Shown here: one piece after another, positions 17,701 to 26,400 of the stretch
Numbering within the stretch: the stretch's first letter is position 1
How the letters are laid out: each line of letters begins with the position of its first letter
Assembly (NCBI GenBank): GCA_036787955.1
Contig: DAIQOI010000006.1
Coordinates: 1 to 64,000, forward strand
Direction: 5' to 3'
DNA length: 64,000 nt
From: UBA2336 sp036787955
GTDB taxonomy: Bacteria > Bacteroidota > Bacteroidia > Cytophagales > Cyclobacteriaceae
Program-made: the position numbers and the translations under genes
Notes under the pieces: generated by a model
The model's input: the letters and a program-made list of their open reading frames with translations, nothing else
What the model was told of the DNA's origin: nothing
Database searches by the model: none

Positions 17701-17776
17701 GTCCGTGGTTAATTAGTCCATAGTTGGTTAGTCCATGGTTCATTGGTCCATGGTTTAGGGGTTTAGGGGTTTAGGG
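17701..17776. repeat. Tandem repeat: four 15-bp units then two 8-bp units
   Basis: Four in-register units GTCCGTGGTTAATTA, GTCCATAGTTGGTTA, GTCCATGGTTCATTG and GTCCATGGTTTAGGG, followed by GTTTAGGG twice. The array begins just after the pdhB stop and runs into the last codons of the convergent flavin reductase gene, whose stop codon and final Asn-Pro are encoded by the repeat. Such GTCCATGG-type arrays occur between genes in Bacteroidota; their function is unknown. Confidence 0.8.
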
Positions 17777-18599
17777 CCAATACCTCCCAGGCTCTTTCTA
17801 TTTCACCTTTTACAAGCAGTTCTTTGGCCTTGCGGTGGTGTTCCGGACTGGTTGAAAAATTTTTATCCCGAAGGTGAACCGGCACTTCGGTTATACCAGC
17901 AAGCAATGCCAGGTCGCTGCCAGTTAATATGTTGCTTGCACGTATTGCTTCCGGTAAACGGTCAATGCCAATGCCCAACCGGTTGGCAGGCTGGGGAAGC
18001 CGGAACAAGGCATCACCATTAGCCCGACAGTACCAGTCTCCCCCCATGCGCGCTACGGCATCTACTTTGCGCGGATCTATTTTTCCTTCTTCATCCAGAA
18101 CTTCGTCCTTGATGTGCAGCAGCAGCACTTCACATATCACCAGATTGCCGGCTCCGCCAGCGCTGCCAAGCTCCACAACCTGGTTTACACGGCACTCCAT
18201 GCTGATAGGCGACTCGGCTACACGTGGCGGTTTCACTAACTCAGAAGGTGTTGCTGTAAAACCTGCTTTTTCAAATTCATTAATCCCGCGCGGGTACTCT
18301 GCGCTGGCCAATGATGCCTGATGTACCATATCATAGCTTACAATACTTACCACTGCCTCTGGCACTTCCAGTACATTCAGGTAGGTGTCTTTCACCGTGT
18401 TGTCTCGCCCTTTACGGGCAGGTGAAAATATCAATATTGGTGGATTGGCGCTAAAAACATTAAAGAAGCTAAAAGGACTTAGATTAACCCTGCCCTCCTT
18501 GTCTACCGTGCTGACAAATGCAATAGGTCTTGGCGATACACTGCCCAGCAGGTAGGCGTGCATCTGTGGTGTTGATACTTCTTTAGGATAAACTTTCAT
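17763..18599 (-). CDS. Flavin reductase family protein (FMN-binding split barrel)
   Basis: The 278-residue protein has the flavin-reductase-like barrel: VSPRPIAFVSTVDKEGRVNLSPFSFFN (phosphate and flavin contacts, core SPRPIAFVST), FSPARKGRDNTVKD and YPRGINEFEKAGF. The C-terminal ~90 residues form an extra helical part. It lies two bases downstream of fahA and is certainly co-transcribed with it, which suggests a part in aromatic amino acid breakdown, perhaps as a partner or as an FMN-binding enzyme. Exact reaction unknown. Its 3' end is formed by a tandem repeat. Confidence 0.8.
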   Translation of the reverse strand: MKVYPKEVSTPQMHAYLLGSVSPRPIAFVSTVDKEGRVNLSPFSFFNVFSANPPILIFSPARKGRDNTVKDTYLNVLEVPEAVVSIVSYDMVHQASLASAEYPRGINEFEKAGFTATPSELVKPPRVAESPISMECRVNQVVELGSAGGAGNLVICEVLLLHIKDEVLDEEGKIDPRKVDAVARMGGDWYCRANGDALFRLPQPANRLGIGIDRLPEAIRASNILTGSDLALLAGITEVPVHLRDKNFSTSPEHHRKAKELLVKGEIERAWEVLALNP

Positions 18600-18601
18600 A
18601 A

Positions 18602-19870
18602 TTAAGAAACTATTTTCCCATAGCAGGTTCCAAACCCTATTCGCACACCATCTTTTTCTGCATAGCCCCGAAAGGTTACCGTGTCACCATCTTCCAGAAA
18701 AGTCCGCTTAATACCGCCCTCCAGTTCAAGGGGTTTTGTTCCATTCCAGGTTAACTCCAGCAACGAGCCATATGAGCCTGCCGATGGTCCGCTGATAGTA
18801 CCAGAGGCCATCATATCGCCTGGCTGTACATTGCATCCATTAACAGTATGATGTGCCAGTTGTTGCGCCATATTCCAATACATAAACCGGAAGTTGGTTC
18901 GTGCAATAACGCAGGGCGAACTTCCTTCCGGCTGAAGTACAACCTCAAGGTTAATATCAAAATTTTTTTCGCCCTCAGTTCTGAGATAAGACAAAACTTC
19001 AGGTTTTTGCTCCGGGCCCTTTACCCGAAAGGGCTCCAGCGCATCCAGGGTAACAATCCAGGGCGATATGGTAGATGCGAAATTTTTTGACAGAAAAGGA
19101 CCCAACGGCACATATTCCCATTGCTGGATATCGCGGGCTGACCAGTCGTTAAATAATACCAGACCGAAAATATAATCTTCCGCTATTTCAACAGGTACCG
19201 GTTCACCCAGCCTGGTTTCGCCACCAATAATGAAAGCCACTTCCAGTTCAAAGTCAAGTTTGCGGGTGGGCGAAAACACCGGTGCGTTAGAATCGGGTAA
19301 TTTTATCTGTCCTTTCGGGCGGTGAATAGCTGTTCCGGACACCACGATAGAGGAAGCACGCCCGTGATAAGCCACCGGAAGGTGGCGCCAATTGGGTAAC
19401 AATGGATTGTCGGGATCGCGGAACATGGCACCGACATTTGAGGCGTGCTCTATGCTGCTGTAAAAATCGGTATAGTTAGGCACGCGTACCGGCATGAGCA
19501 TCTGCACCTCCTGCATGGGTATCAGTGCTATTTCCCGTGCTGCGGTATTATCGCGCAGTTCTTCATTATCGTGGCGCAAAAGTTCAGAAATCCTGTTGCG
19601 TACCTTACGGGCGTGTTTCCGGCCAAGTGCGATAAAGTCGTTGAGGTACCGCTGATTGAATATGCCGGGCGGGAGCCCCAGTCCGTCCAGAAAACCATGT
19701 TCATGCAAATACACCAGATCCAGAACATAATTACCTATTGCCACACCTGCTACTGGCGATAAATACCTGGTTTTAAATACCCCAAAAGGCAGATTCTGAA
19801 TAGGAAAATCAGAACCCGCAGGCACTTCAACCCAGCTTTTCAGCTTCGGATCATTGGCTTTTATCTGCAT
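18602..19870 (-). CDS. fahA: Fumarylacetoacetase
   Basis: Last step of tyrosine breakdown: splits fumarylacetoacetate to fumarate and acetoacetate. Over 422 residues it matches the family: N-terminal NLPFGVFKT, then YTDFYSSIEHASNVG (metal Asp and catalytic His), PVAYHGRASSIVVSG, LDFELEVAFIIGG (metal Glu pair), LVLFNDWSARDIQ and GDMMASGTISGP. It leads an operon with the flavin reductase. A -7 box TACTTTTG stands only four bases before the ATG. Confidence 0.94.
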   Translation of the reverse strand: MQIKANDPKLKSWVEVPAGSDFPIQNLPFGVFKTRYLSPVAGVAIGNYVLDLVYLHEHGFLDGLGLPPGIFNQRYLNDFIALGRKHARKVRNRISELLRHDNEELRDNTAAREIALIPMQEVQMLMPVRVPNYTDFYSSIEHASNVGAMFRDPDNPLLPNWRHLPVAYHGRASSIVVSGTAIHRPKGQIKLPDSNAPVFSPTRKLDFELEVAFIIGGETRLGEPVPVEIAEDYIFGLVLFNDWSARDIQQWEYVPLGPFLSKNFASTISPWIVTLDALEPFRVKGPEQKPEVLSYLRTEGEKNFDINLEVVLQPEGSSPCVIARTNFRFMYWNMAQQLAHHTVNGCNVQPGDMMASGTISGPSAGSYGSLLELTWNGTKPLELEGGIKRTFLEDGDTVTFRGYAEKDGVRIGFGTCYGKIVS

Positions 19871-19874
19871 GCCC

Positions 19875-19882
19875 CAAAAGTA
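19875..19882 (-). promoter_or_regulatory. Predicted -7 box of fahA
   Basis: Minus-strand TACTTTTG, full match to TAnnTTTG, then GGGC and the fahA ATG. As with ybaB, this spacing would give a leaderless message. Confidence 0.45.
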
Positions 19883-19907
19883 ATGAAGACCCTTGTTTTA
19901 CACATCA

Positions 19908-19915
19908 TACTTTTG
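19908..19915 (+). promoter_or_regulatory. Predicted -7 box of the rRNA methyltransferase gene
   Basis: Plus-strand TACTTTTG, a full consensus match, 24 bases before the ATG and divergent from the fahA box 25 bases away. No clear TTG element at the usual distance. Confidence 0.4.
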
Positions 19916-19939
19916 TCACATAGCAGCTAACTTGGGCAC

Positions 19940-21271
19940 ATGCAACTTCCTGCCGCTTTTACTACCTACATGCAACACCTCCTTGCCGGTGAATATGGTT
20001 TATTCATGGATAGCATGACCAGCGATGCGCCGGTAAGTGTGCGGCTGCATCCCTTAAAAAAGTCAGTCTTGCAGGGTTCAGCAATACCGTGGTGCAACAC
20101 CGGAAGGTATCTGGATGAGCGGCCGGTATTTACCTTGGATCCCCTCTTTCATGCCGGATCCTATTACGTACAGGAAGCCAGTTCAATGTTTCTTGAGCAA
20201 ATAATCACCCAGCTGGGCTTGCACCGCAGGCCTGTACGTATACTCGATGCAGCGGCAGCCCCCGGAGGAAAATCCACTCACCTGCTCTCGCTTATTCATC
20301 CGGAAAGTCTGCTGGTTGCCAACGAAGTAATCCACAGCCGGGCGTGTGTACTCATGGAAAATATTATTAAATGGGGTTATCCGAATGTGGTTGTTACCAA
20401 CAACGACCCTTCATACCTTGCTTCGCTTACCGGGTTTTTCGATGTTGTAGTGCTGGATGCGCCCTGTTCGGGCGAGGGTATGTTTCGTAAAGATCCGCAG
20501 GCTGTAAACCACTGGTCGCCCGAAAATATCTTGCTGTGTTCGCGCAGGCAGCGGCGCATACTCAGCAACCTGTGGCCCACATTAAAAGAGGGCGGATTGT
20601 TGATCTACAGCACCTGCACTTTTAATACAATAGAAAATGAAGAAAATATCCTGTGGCTCATTACCGAAAAAAAAGCACGTTTTGTATCCATTAATATCCC
20701 GGCAGGATGGGGCATTGTTTCATCTGGTGATGTTCCGGGTTATCGCTTTTATCCGCACCGCCTGAAAGGTGAAGGATTTTTTATGGCAATTGTTCAAAAA
20801 ACAACTACTGAACCTCCTGTGCAAAGCAAAGGCCATGTACAACAAATTTCGCAGCAACATAGCGGGCTCATCAAGAATTATGTGCAGGCTCCATTTGAAC
20901 CAATTTTTTTCGGGCAAAACGGAAAAATCTCATTTGCACCAGCCGCAATTGGCCAGGACATAGCCCGAATCAATAAATTATTACGGGTAATGCGGGCAGG
21001 AACTTCAATTGCCGAGATCAAACAGGGTAAGGTAGTACCGCAGCACGACCTGGCCGTGTCGGTTTACCTTAATGCCGGTGCATTTCCTTCTGTTCAACTC
21101 CACAAAGATGAGGCACTGGCTTATCTGAGAAAAGAAACGATCGCCAAATCGGTTGCCTCAAAAGGTTTTCACCTGGCAGCATTTCAGGCGCTTCCGCTCG
21201 GCTGGCTGAACATACTTCCCGGCCGAATCAATAACCTGTACCCTTCGGCCTGGCGTATCCGCAATTTGTAG
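19940..21271 (+). CDS. RsmF/NOL1-NOP2-Sun family rRNA cytosine-C5 methyltransferase
   Basis: Methylates cytosine in rRNA using S-adenosylmethionine. The 443-residue protein has the RsmF layout: an N-terminal domain with YYVQEASSMFLEQI, the SAM loop LDAAAAPGGKSTHL near residue 102, motif IV DAPCSGEGMFRKD near 172 and motif VI YSTCTFNTIENEENI near 222, supplying the two catalytic cysteines. The C-terminal ~150 residues are a PUA-like RNA-binding tail. Which cytosine it modifies cannot be told. Confidence 0.9.
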   Translation: MQLPAAFTTYMQHLLAGEYGLFMDSMTSDAPVSVRLHPLKKSVLQGSAIPWCNTGRYLDERPVFTLDPLFHAGSYYVQEASSMFLEQIITQLGLHRRPVRILDAAAAPGGKSTHLLSLIHPESLLVANEVIHSRACVLMENIIKWGYPNVVVTNNDPSYLASLTGFFDVVVLDAPCSGEGMFRKDPQAVNHWSPENILLCSRRQRRILSNLWPTLKEGGLLIYSTCTFNTIENEENILWLITEKKARFVSINIPAGWGIVSSGDVPGYRFYPHRLKGEGFFMAIVQKTTTEPPVQSKGHVQQISQQHSGLIKNYVQAPFEPIFFGQNGKISFAPAAIGQDIARINKLLRVMRAGTSIAEIKQGKVVPQHDLAVSVYLNAGAFPSVQLHKDEALAYLRKETIAKSVASKGFHLAAFQALPLGWLNILPGRINNLYPSAWRIRNL

Positions 21272-21298
21272 CAGAAGCGGAGAGAGTGGATTTCTTTC

Positions 21299-21306
21299 TA
21301 ATTTTG
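21299..21306 (+). promoter_or_regulatory. Predicted -7 box of valS
   Basis: TAATTTTG, a full match to TAnnTTTG, 19 bases before the valS ATG. No TTG element at the expected spacing. Confidence 0.4.
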
Positions 21307-21325
21307 ATGCTCAATTTTTTAGCCG

Positions 21326-23953
21326 ATGCCGATTTCAGCCAAATACAACCCTGCCGATACCGAAGCAAAATGGTACAAGCGCTGGATGGAAAAGGGTTTT
21401 TTCAGGGGTCGTTTCAACCCCGACAAGGAGCCCTACTGCATTGTAATACCACCACCCAACGTAACCGGCGTGCTGCACATGGGCCACATGCTGAACAATA
21501 CCATTCAGGATGTGCTGGTGCGCAGGGCGCGCATGCAGGGCAAGGAAACCTGCTGGGTTCCCGGTACCGACCACGCCTCTATTGCCACCGAAGCACGCGT
21601 GGTGGCTATGCTGCGCGATAAGGGCATCCGCAAAAGCGATCTTACCCGCGAAGAATTTTTAAAGTACGCCTGGGAATGGAAGGAAAAATACGGTGGCATT
21701 ATCCTGGAACAGCTTAAAAAACTGGGGGCGTCCTGTGATTGGGATCGTACCAAATTCACCATGGATCCCGATTATTACGAAGCCGTAATAGATGTATTCA
21801 TTGATCTGTTCAACAAAGGCTACATTTACCGCGGTCTGCGGATGGTGAACTGGGATCCGGTTGGAAAAACCGCTCTCTCAGATGATGAAGTGTTTTACCG
21901 GGATGTACCTTCCAAACTTTACTACATCAAATATCCGATTGAGGGAAGCAGTGATTACATCACTATCGCTACCGTGCGCCCAGAAACCATCATGGCCGAT
22001 ACAGCCGTATGCATTCATCCGCAAGATTCGCGTTACGCACATCTGAAGGGTAAGCGTGCGCTTATCCCGCTTATTAACCGTTCGGTTCCCATTATCGAAG
22101 ATGAATATGTTTCGATGGAATTCGGGACGGGTTGCCTGAAAGTTACGCCCGCCCACGATGCCAACGACTATGAACTGGGTATTAAGCATAATCTGGAAAT
22201 CATAGACATCCTGAATGAAGACGGTACGCTGAATGAAAAAGCCATCCTGTTTGTTGGCGAAGACCGTTTCGAGGCTCGGAAAAAAATAGCGAAGAAGCTG
22301 GAGAACGAAGGCTTTCTGGTTAAAACAGAAGACTATACCAGCAATGTCGGTTTCAGCGAACGCACTGACGCAGTGATCGAGCCGCGCCTGTCTATGCAGT
22401 GGTTTGTAAGAATGAAAGCCCTTACAGGTCCGGCTTTGGAAAATGTGCTCAACGATAACATTCAGCTTATACCCGCAAAATTTAAAAACACCTACCGCCA
22501 CTGGATGGAAAACGTGCGCGATTGGTGTATTTCACGTCAGTTGTGGTGGGGGCACCGCATACCGGCCTGGTACACCGAAAACGGTGAATATGTAGTGGCC
22601 AAAACACGCGAAGAAGCCGAATTGTTGTTCCGCAACAGGAACATAGCATTTACTGAGATACGACAGGATGAAGATGTACTTGATACCTGGTTTTCGAGCT
22701 GGCTGTGGCCGATTGCCGTATTCGATTGTTCTGTTTTTAAAGATGGTAACAGGGGCAATGCCGACCTGAACTATTTTTATCCTACCAACGACCTGGTAAC
22801 TGCACCCGAAATTTTATTTTTCTGGGTGGCCCGCATGATCATGGCCGGTTACGAATACCGCCATGAAAAACCGTTTAAAAACGTGTACCTCACCGGTATC
22901 GTTCGCGATAAGCTGGGGCGCAAGATGTCGAAATCGCTTGGCAACTCACCCGATCCGCTGGAACTGATGGCCAAATACGGAGCCGATGGCGTACGCACCG
23001 GCATGCTGTTCAGTTCACCGGCCGGTAATGATTTGTTATTTGATGAAAAGTTGTGCGAACAGGGCCGCAACTTTGCCAACAAAATATGGAATGCATTCAG
23101 GCTGGTGAAGGGCTGGAGCACAGCACAAAGCCAACAACCGGAAGAGTGCCGCATTGCCTGTAAGTGGTTCGAAAGCCGATTAAACCAGGCAGTTGATGAG
23201 CTGGATGATCTGTTTGCAAAATTCCGGATATCCGATGCACTGATGACGGTTTATACCTTGATATGGGAGGATTTCTGTTCGTGGTTCCTTGAAATCGTAA
23301 AGCCGGAATATGGTAAACCTGTTGATGAACAAACGCACCTAACAACCCTGGCATTTTTCGAAACCCAGCTTAAACTTTTGCACCCATTTATGCCATTCAT
23401 CACCGAAGAGTTGTGGCATGCCTTAAAGAACCGGGATGAAAAGGATTACCTCATAGTGGCTGAGTGGCCAAAAAGCGGGAATACGGATATGCAAATCCTT
23501 ACAGAAGCGCGTTTTGCTTTTCAGACCATCAGCGAGCTGCGTAACCTCCGCAACACGAAAGGTATTCCGCCCAAACAACCCCTTACAATTTACTTAGCCG
23601 GTGAAAGCGAGATGCCTGCCGGCAGTTTTATTCCGGTTATTAAAAAACTTGGATTTATCGAAGCAATTCTTCAGGGCGCACCGGATGAAAAACAAGGTGT
23701 CCTGTCCATGCTGGTTGACACCACGAAATTCATCATACCCGTAAATGGGCAGATAAACCGCGATGCCGAGCGCGAAGCCATTCAGAAAGAGCTGGATTAT
23801 CAGCGCGGCTTCCTGGAAAGCGTGAACAAAAAACTGAACAATGAGCGGTTTGTTAACGGTGCCCCCCCATCCGTTGTGGAAAATGAGCGCAAGAAAAAAG
23901 CCGATGCCGAAGCGCGCATTAAGGCGCTGGAAGAACAACTTAGCCAGCTTTAA
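21326..23953 (+). CDS. valS: Valyl-tRNA synthetase
   Basis: Charges tRNA-Val. It has 875 residues. The HIGH signature is present as PPNVTGVLHMGHMLN near residue 50 and KMSKS as GRKMSKSLGN near 533. The editing domain lies between (TVRPETIMADTAV, GTGCLKVTPAHDANDY). The C-terminal ~65 residues are a charged coiled coil (RDAEREAIQKEL, NERKKKADAEAR) that contacts tRNA. Its TAA overlaps the stop of the convergent downstream gene in a shared TTAA. Confidence 0.96.
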   Translation: MPISAKYNPADTEAKWYKRWMEKGFFRGRFNPDKEPYCIVIPPPNVTGVLHMGHMLNNTIQDVLVRRARMQGKETCWVPGTDHASIATEARVVAMLRDKGIRKSDLTREEFLKYAWEWKEKYGGIILEQLKKLGASCDWDRTKFTMDPDYYEAVIDVFIDLFNKGYIYRGLRMVNWDPVGKTALSDDEVFYRDVPSKLYYIKYPIEGSSDYITIATVRPETIMADTAVCIHPQDSRYAHLKGKRALIPLINRSVPIIEDEYVSMEFGTGCLKVTPAHDANDYELGIKHNLEIIDILNEDGTLNEKAILFVGEDRFEARKKIAKKLENEGFLVKTEDYTSNVGFSERTDAVIEPRLSMQWFVRMKALTGPALENVLNDNIQLIPAKFKNTYRHWMENVRDWCISRQLWWGHRIPAWYTENGEYVVAKTREEAELLFRNRNIAFTEIRQDEDVLDTWFSSWLWPIAVFDCSVFKDGNRGNADLNYFYPTNDLVTAPEILFFWVARMIMAGYEYRHEKPFKNVYLTGIVRDKLGRKMSKSLGNSPDPLELMAKYGADGVRTGMLFSSPAGNDLLFDEKLCEQGRNFANKIWNAFRLVKGWSTAQSQQPEECRIACKWFESRLNQAVDELDDLFAKFRISDALMTVYTLIWEDFCSWFLEIVKPEYGKPVDEQTHLTTLAFFETQLKLLHPFMPFITEELWHALKNRDEKDYLIVAEWPKSGNTDMQILTEARFAFQTISELRNLRNTKGIPPKQPLTIYLAGESEMPAGSFIPVIKKLGFIEAILQGAPDEKQGVLSMLVDTTKFIIPVNGQINRDAEREAIQKELDYQRGFLESVNKKLNNERFVNGAPPSVVENERKKKADAEARIKALEEQLSQL

Positions 23954-24708
23954 TCCGATGGCTTATTCAGATAGTAGTTGTAGTAGTCGAACACCATGCG
24001 CAGGGATGACGCTTTATTGATATTGACCTGATTTTTTTTCATGAAATCCTTCATCTCTTTCTGATGCTTATGGAATAGCTCTTCCAGCTGTTTTTTACTC
24101 TTGATCCTGAAAACCTGGTCGCCTGAGGCATAGTAATAATTGCTTTTCTGAACAAGGCGGATGTCGCGCGAGCCCACATTGAGTGCCGGGTTAAAATCGG
24201 GTTCCAGCACTTCTATGTACGATAAGCTTAAAAGCGGGATGGCACCGTCTGACAGCACCTCAAAAAAGCCTTTCATAGGAACCCCGTCTTCCTTAAAGTC
24301 GCTGGCATTAATCAGGTAGCGCAGTTGCCGTGTCAGGGAATCGGCCCATACCACCGTTTTTACTTTGCTGCCGGGCAGAACCCTCACCCCGTTGGAAAAA
24401 CGGATATCGAACTCATTGCGGTAGATGTCGAACTTCACAGCAAGTCCTTCCAGAATTTGTTCGTCAGCATACAGCATGATGCTTGCTTTATTCCAGTAAG
24501 GAACCAGGTAAATGTCGCCTTTTACTTCAGGAGGCAGGTGCGCAAGGCCTACATTTGGCATGGAAGTAAGAGGGCGGGACAGCAAATCCATTGCCCTGAC
24601 CATCCGAACGGGTTCCGGAAGCACGCGTTGTTGTGCAAATGCACCTTCTGCCATACAGAAAACCGAAAGCAGGATCAGCCTGCCTGAAGATTTTACTATA
24701 GCTTTCAT
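23950..24708 (-). CDS. Exported protein of unknown function
   Basis: The 252-residue protein starts MKAIVKSSGRLILL with a signal peptide cleaved near GAFAQ; an ATG four codons upstream is the alternative. The mature protein has beta-rich segments (GDIYLVPYWNKASIMLY) and a Lys-rich C-terminal helix (LFHKHQKEMKDFMKKNQ). No family recognised. It starts 32 bases after ald and so is the likely last gene of the porX-tsaE-ald operon. Confidence 0.65.
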   Translation of the reverse strand: MKAIVKSSGRLILLSVFCMAEGAFAQQRVLPEPVRMVRAMDLLSRPLTSMPNVGLAHLPPEVKGDIYLVPYWNKASIMLYADEQILEGLAVKFDIYRNEFDIRFSNGVRVLPGSKVKTVVWADSLTRQLRYLINASDFKEDGVPMKGFFEVLSDGAIPLLSLSYIEVLEPDFNPALNVGSRDIRLVQKSNYYYASGDQVFRIKSKKQLEELFHKHQKEMKDFMKKNQVNINKASSLRMVFDYYNYYLNKPSD

Positions 24709-24740
24709 GTTACTTACCAATGGGTCTAACCACCTTATTA

Positions 24741-25964
24741 CTAAATACGAGCTGCCATCAGCAGTTCAATATTTTTAAATTTCATACCAAATCTACGGGC
24801 AATATGTTCGTTAGTCAAGCTGCCTTTGTAGGTATAAACACCTTTCATGAACCATTTATGGGAAAAAATCATTTGTTCAACGCCTCCTTCTTCGGCTGCA
24901 CGCAGTATGGTGGGTGTAAAAATATTACTCAGGGCGGTGGCAGCCGTGTGCGCCACACGTGAGGCAACGTTGGGCACACAATAATGAATAACATCGTACT
25001 TACGGAAAACCGGCTTATCTAAAGTAGTTATTTCAGATGTTTCAACACATCCACCCTGGTCAATACTCAGGTCAATAATCAGCGAATCGGGCTTCATTTT
25101 GCTCACCATTTCTTCGGTTACCACCACGCGTGCCCTGCCCTTTTCGGCCCGCAAAGCGCCAATTACCACATCGGCTGTTTTGAGCGACTCACTCAGCGTG
25201 AGGGTGTCGATGGTGGACGTATAAACCTGCTGCCCCAGCAGGTGCTTGATGCGCCTGAGCTTGTAGAGGTGGTTGTCGAAAATCTGCACCTCAGCGCCCA
25301 TACCCAATGCGGCACGTGCTGAGTACTCGGCAACTGTTCCCGCACCTATTATCACAACCTTCGTAGGAGGCACACCGGTTATACCACCCAGAATAATTCC
25401 TTTGCCCTGGTGCGCAGTACTAAGGTACTCAGCCGCAATAAGCATAACCGTGCTGCCGGCAATTTCGCTCATGGCCCGGATAATGGGCATGCCGCCCACC
25501 TTATCTTCAATAAATTCAAAGGCCAGTGCAATAACCTTTTTTCTCAACAAGGCCTGTATGTATTCGGGCTGCAGGTGTCCAAGTTGAATAGCCGAAATGA
25601 GGGTCTGCCCGGGTCGCATTAAATCAATTTCCTCCTGGGTAGGGGGCTCGATCTTCAGAATCACGTCAGCTTTATATACCTCCTGAGGGGAATAAACGAT
25701 AGTGGCTCCTGCCTCGGAGTACTGCTGATCGGAAAACTTAGAGCCTAAACCGGCCTTGGTTTCTACCCATACCTGGTGCCCGTTATTGACCAACAACGCC
25801 ACGGCATCGGGTGTCAAGGTGATGCGGTTTTCCTGTAAGGATATTTCCCTGGGTAATCCGATAAAAAAAGTACCCTTTTTTTTCTTCACTTCCAGCAACT
25901 GTTCCTGCGGTACCATGCTGGTCTGTGCAAGGGCAGCAAAACCTGTTTTCTTCTTTTCAGCCAT
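24741..25964 (-). CDS. ald: Alanine dehydrogenase family protein
   Basis: NAD-dependent conversion between alanine and pyruvate plus ammonia. At 407 residues it is slightly longer than typical because of a Lys-rich N-terminal extension of ~30 residues (LLEVKKKKGTF). Signatures: GLPREISLQENRITLTPD with the pyruvate-binding Arg, KIEPPTQEE with the catalytic Lys, the nucleotide loop VVIIGAGTVAEYSARAALG, and IDLSIDQGGCVETSE. It overlaps tsaE by eight bases. The adapted extension is common in Bacteroidota members. Transhydrogenase-like relatives are less likely. Confidence 0.88.
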   Translation of the reverse strand: MAEKKKTGFAALAQTSMVPQEQLLEVKKKKGTFFIGLPREISLQENRITLTPDAVALLVNNGHQVWVETKAGLGSKFSDQQYSEAGATIVYSPQEVYKADVILKIEPPTQEEIDLMRPGQTLISAIQLGHLQPEYIQALLRKKVIALAFEFIEDKVGGMPIIRAMSEIAGSTVMLIAAEYLSTAHQGKGIILGGITGVPPTKVVIIGAGTVAEYSARAALGMGAEVQIFDNHLYKLRRIKHLLGQQVYTSTIDTLTLSESLKTADVVIGALRAEKGRARVVVTEEMVSKMKPDSLIIDLSIDQGGCVETSEITTLDKPVFRKYDVIHYCVPNVASRVAHTAATALSNIFTPTILRAAEEGGVEQMIFSHKWFMKGVYTYKGSLTNEHIARRFGMKFKNIELLMAARI

Positions 25965-26400
25965 GTAATTGCACTTCTATAGTTCGGTGTTCTTTATCAT
26001 CGGCTATAATTCGCAGCTCAAGATACTTGTCTGGTAAAAGATGAACGACTTTTTCCGGCCACTCCACAAAACAAAAGGCCCCGGAATAAAAATATTCCTC
26101 CGCTCCTATTTCCACGGCTTCACGCACATCCTTAATGCGGTAAAAATCGAAGTGATAAAACTTTTCTCCTTTATCATTCTGATATTCATTAACAAACGAA
26201 AAGGTAGGGCTGCTCATACTGCCGGTTACTCCCAGGTGCCTGCAAAAAGCTTTGATTAAGGTTGTCTTACCGGCTCCCATCTGACCATAAAATGTATAAA
26301 CCCGGACATCAGGGAATTCGCTGAGTATTTCTGCAACTACCTCATCTAAATCACCCACGGTGACTTCCCTGAATAAATAAAACATGGTCTTATCCTGCAT
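25957..26400 (-). CDS. tsaE: tRNA threonylcarbamoyladenosine biosynthesis ATPase TsaE
   Basis: P-loop ATPase that works with TsaB/TsaD to make t6A on tRNA. It has 147 residues. Walker A is GQMGAGKTT at 39-47, then SPTFSFVNEY, the YHFDFYRI strand and the characteristic FVEWPEKV. The start may be the first Met or MFYLFREV five codons later. It overlaps porX by 11 bases and ald by eight, so all three are made from one message. Confidence 0.93.
   Translation of the reverse strand: MQDKTMFYLFREVTVGDLDEVVAEILSEFPDVRVYTFYGQMGAGKTTLIKAFCRHLGVTGSMSSPTFSFVNEYQNDKGEKFYHFDFYRIKDVREAVEIGAEEYFYSGAFCFVEWPEKVVHLLPDKYLELRIIADDKEHRTIEVQLHG

Noticed and set aside
17746..17776. Telomere-like TTTAGGG repeats
   Set aside because: Only two or three units at the end of a 15-bp array; bacterial and internal, so a chance resemblance.
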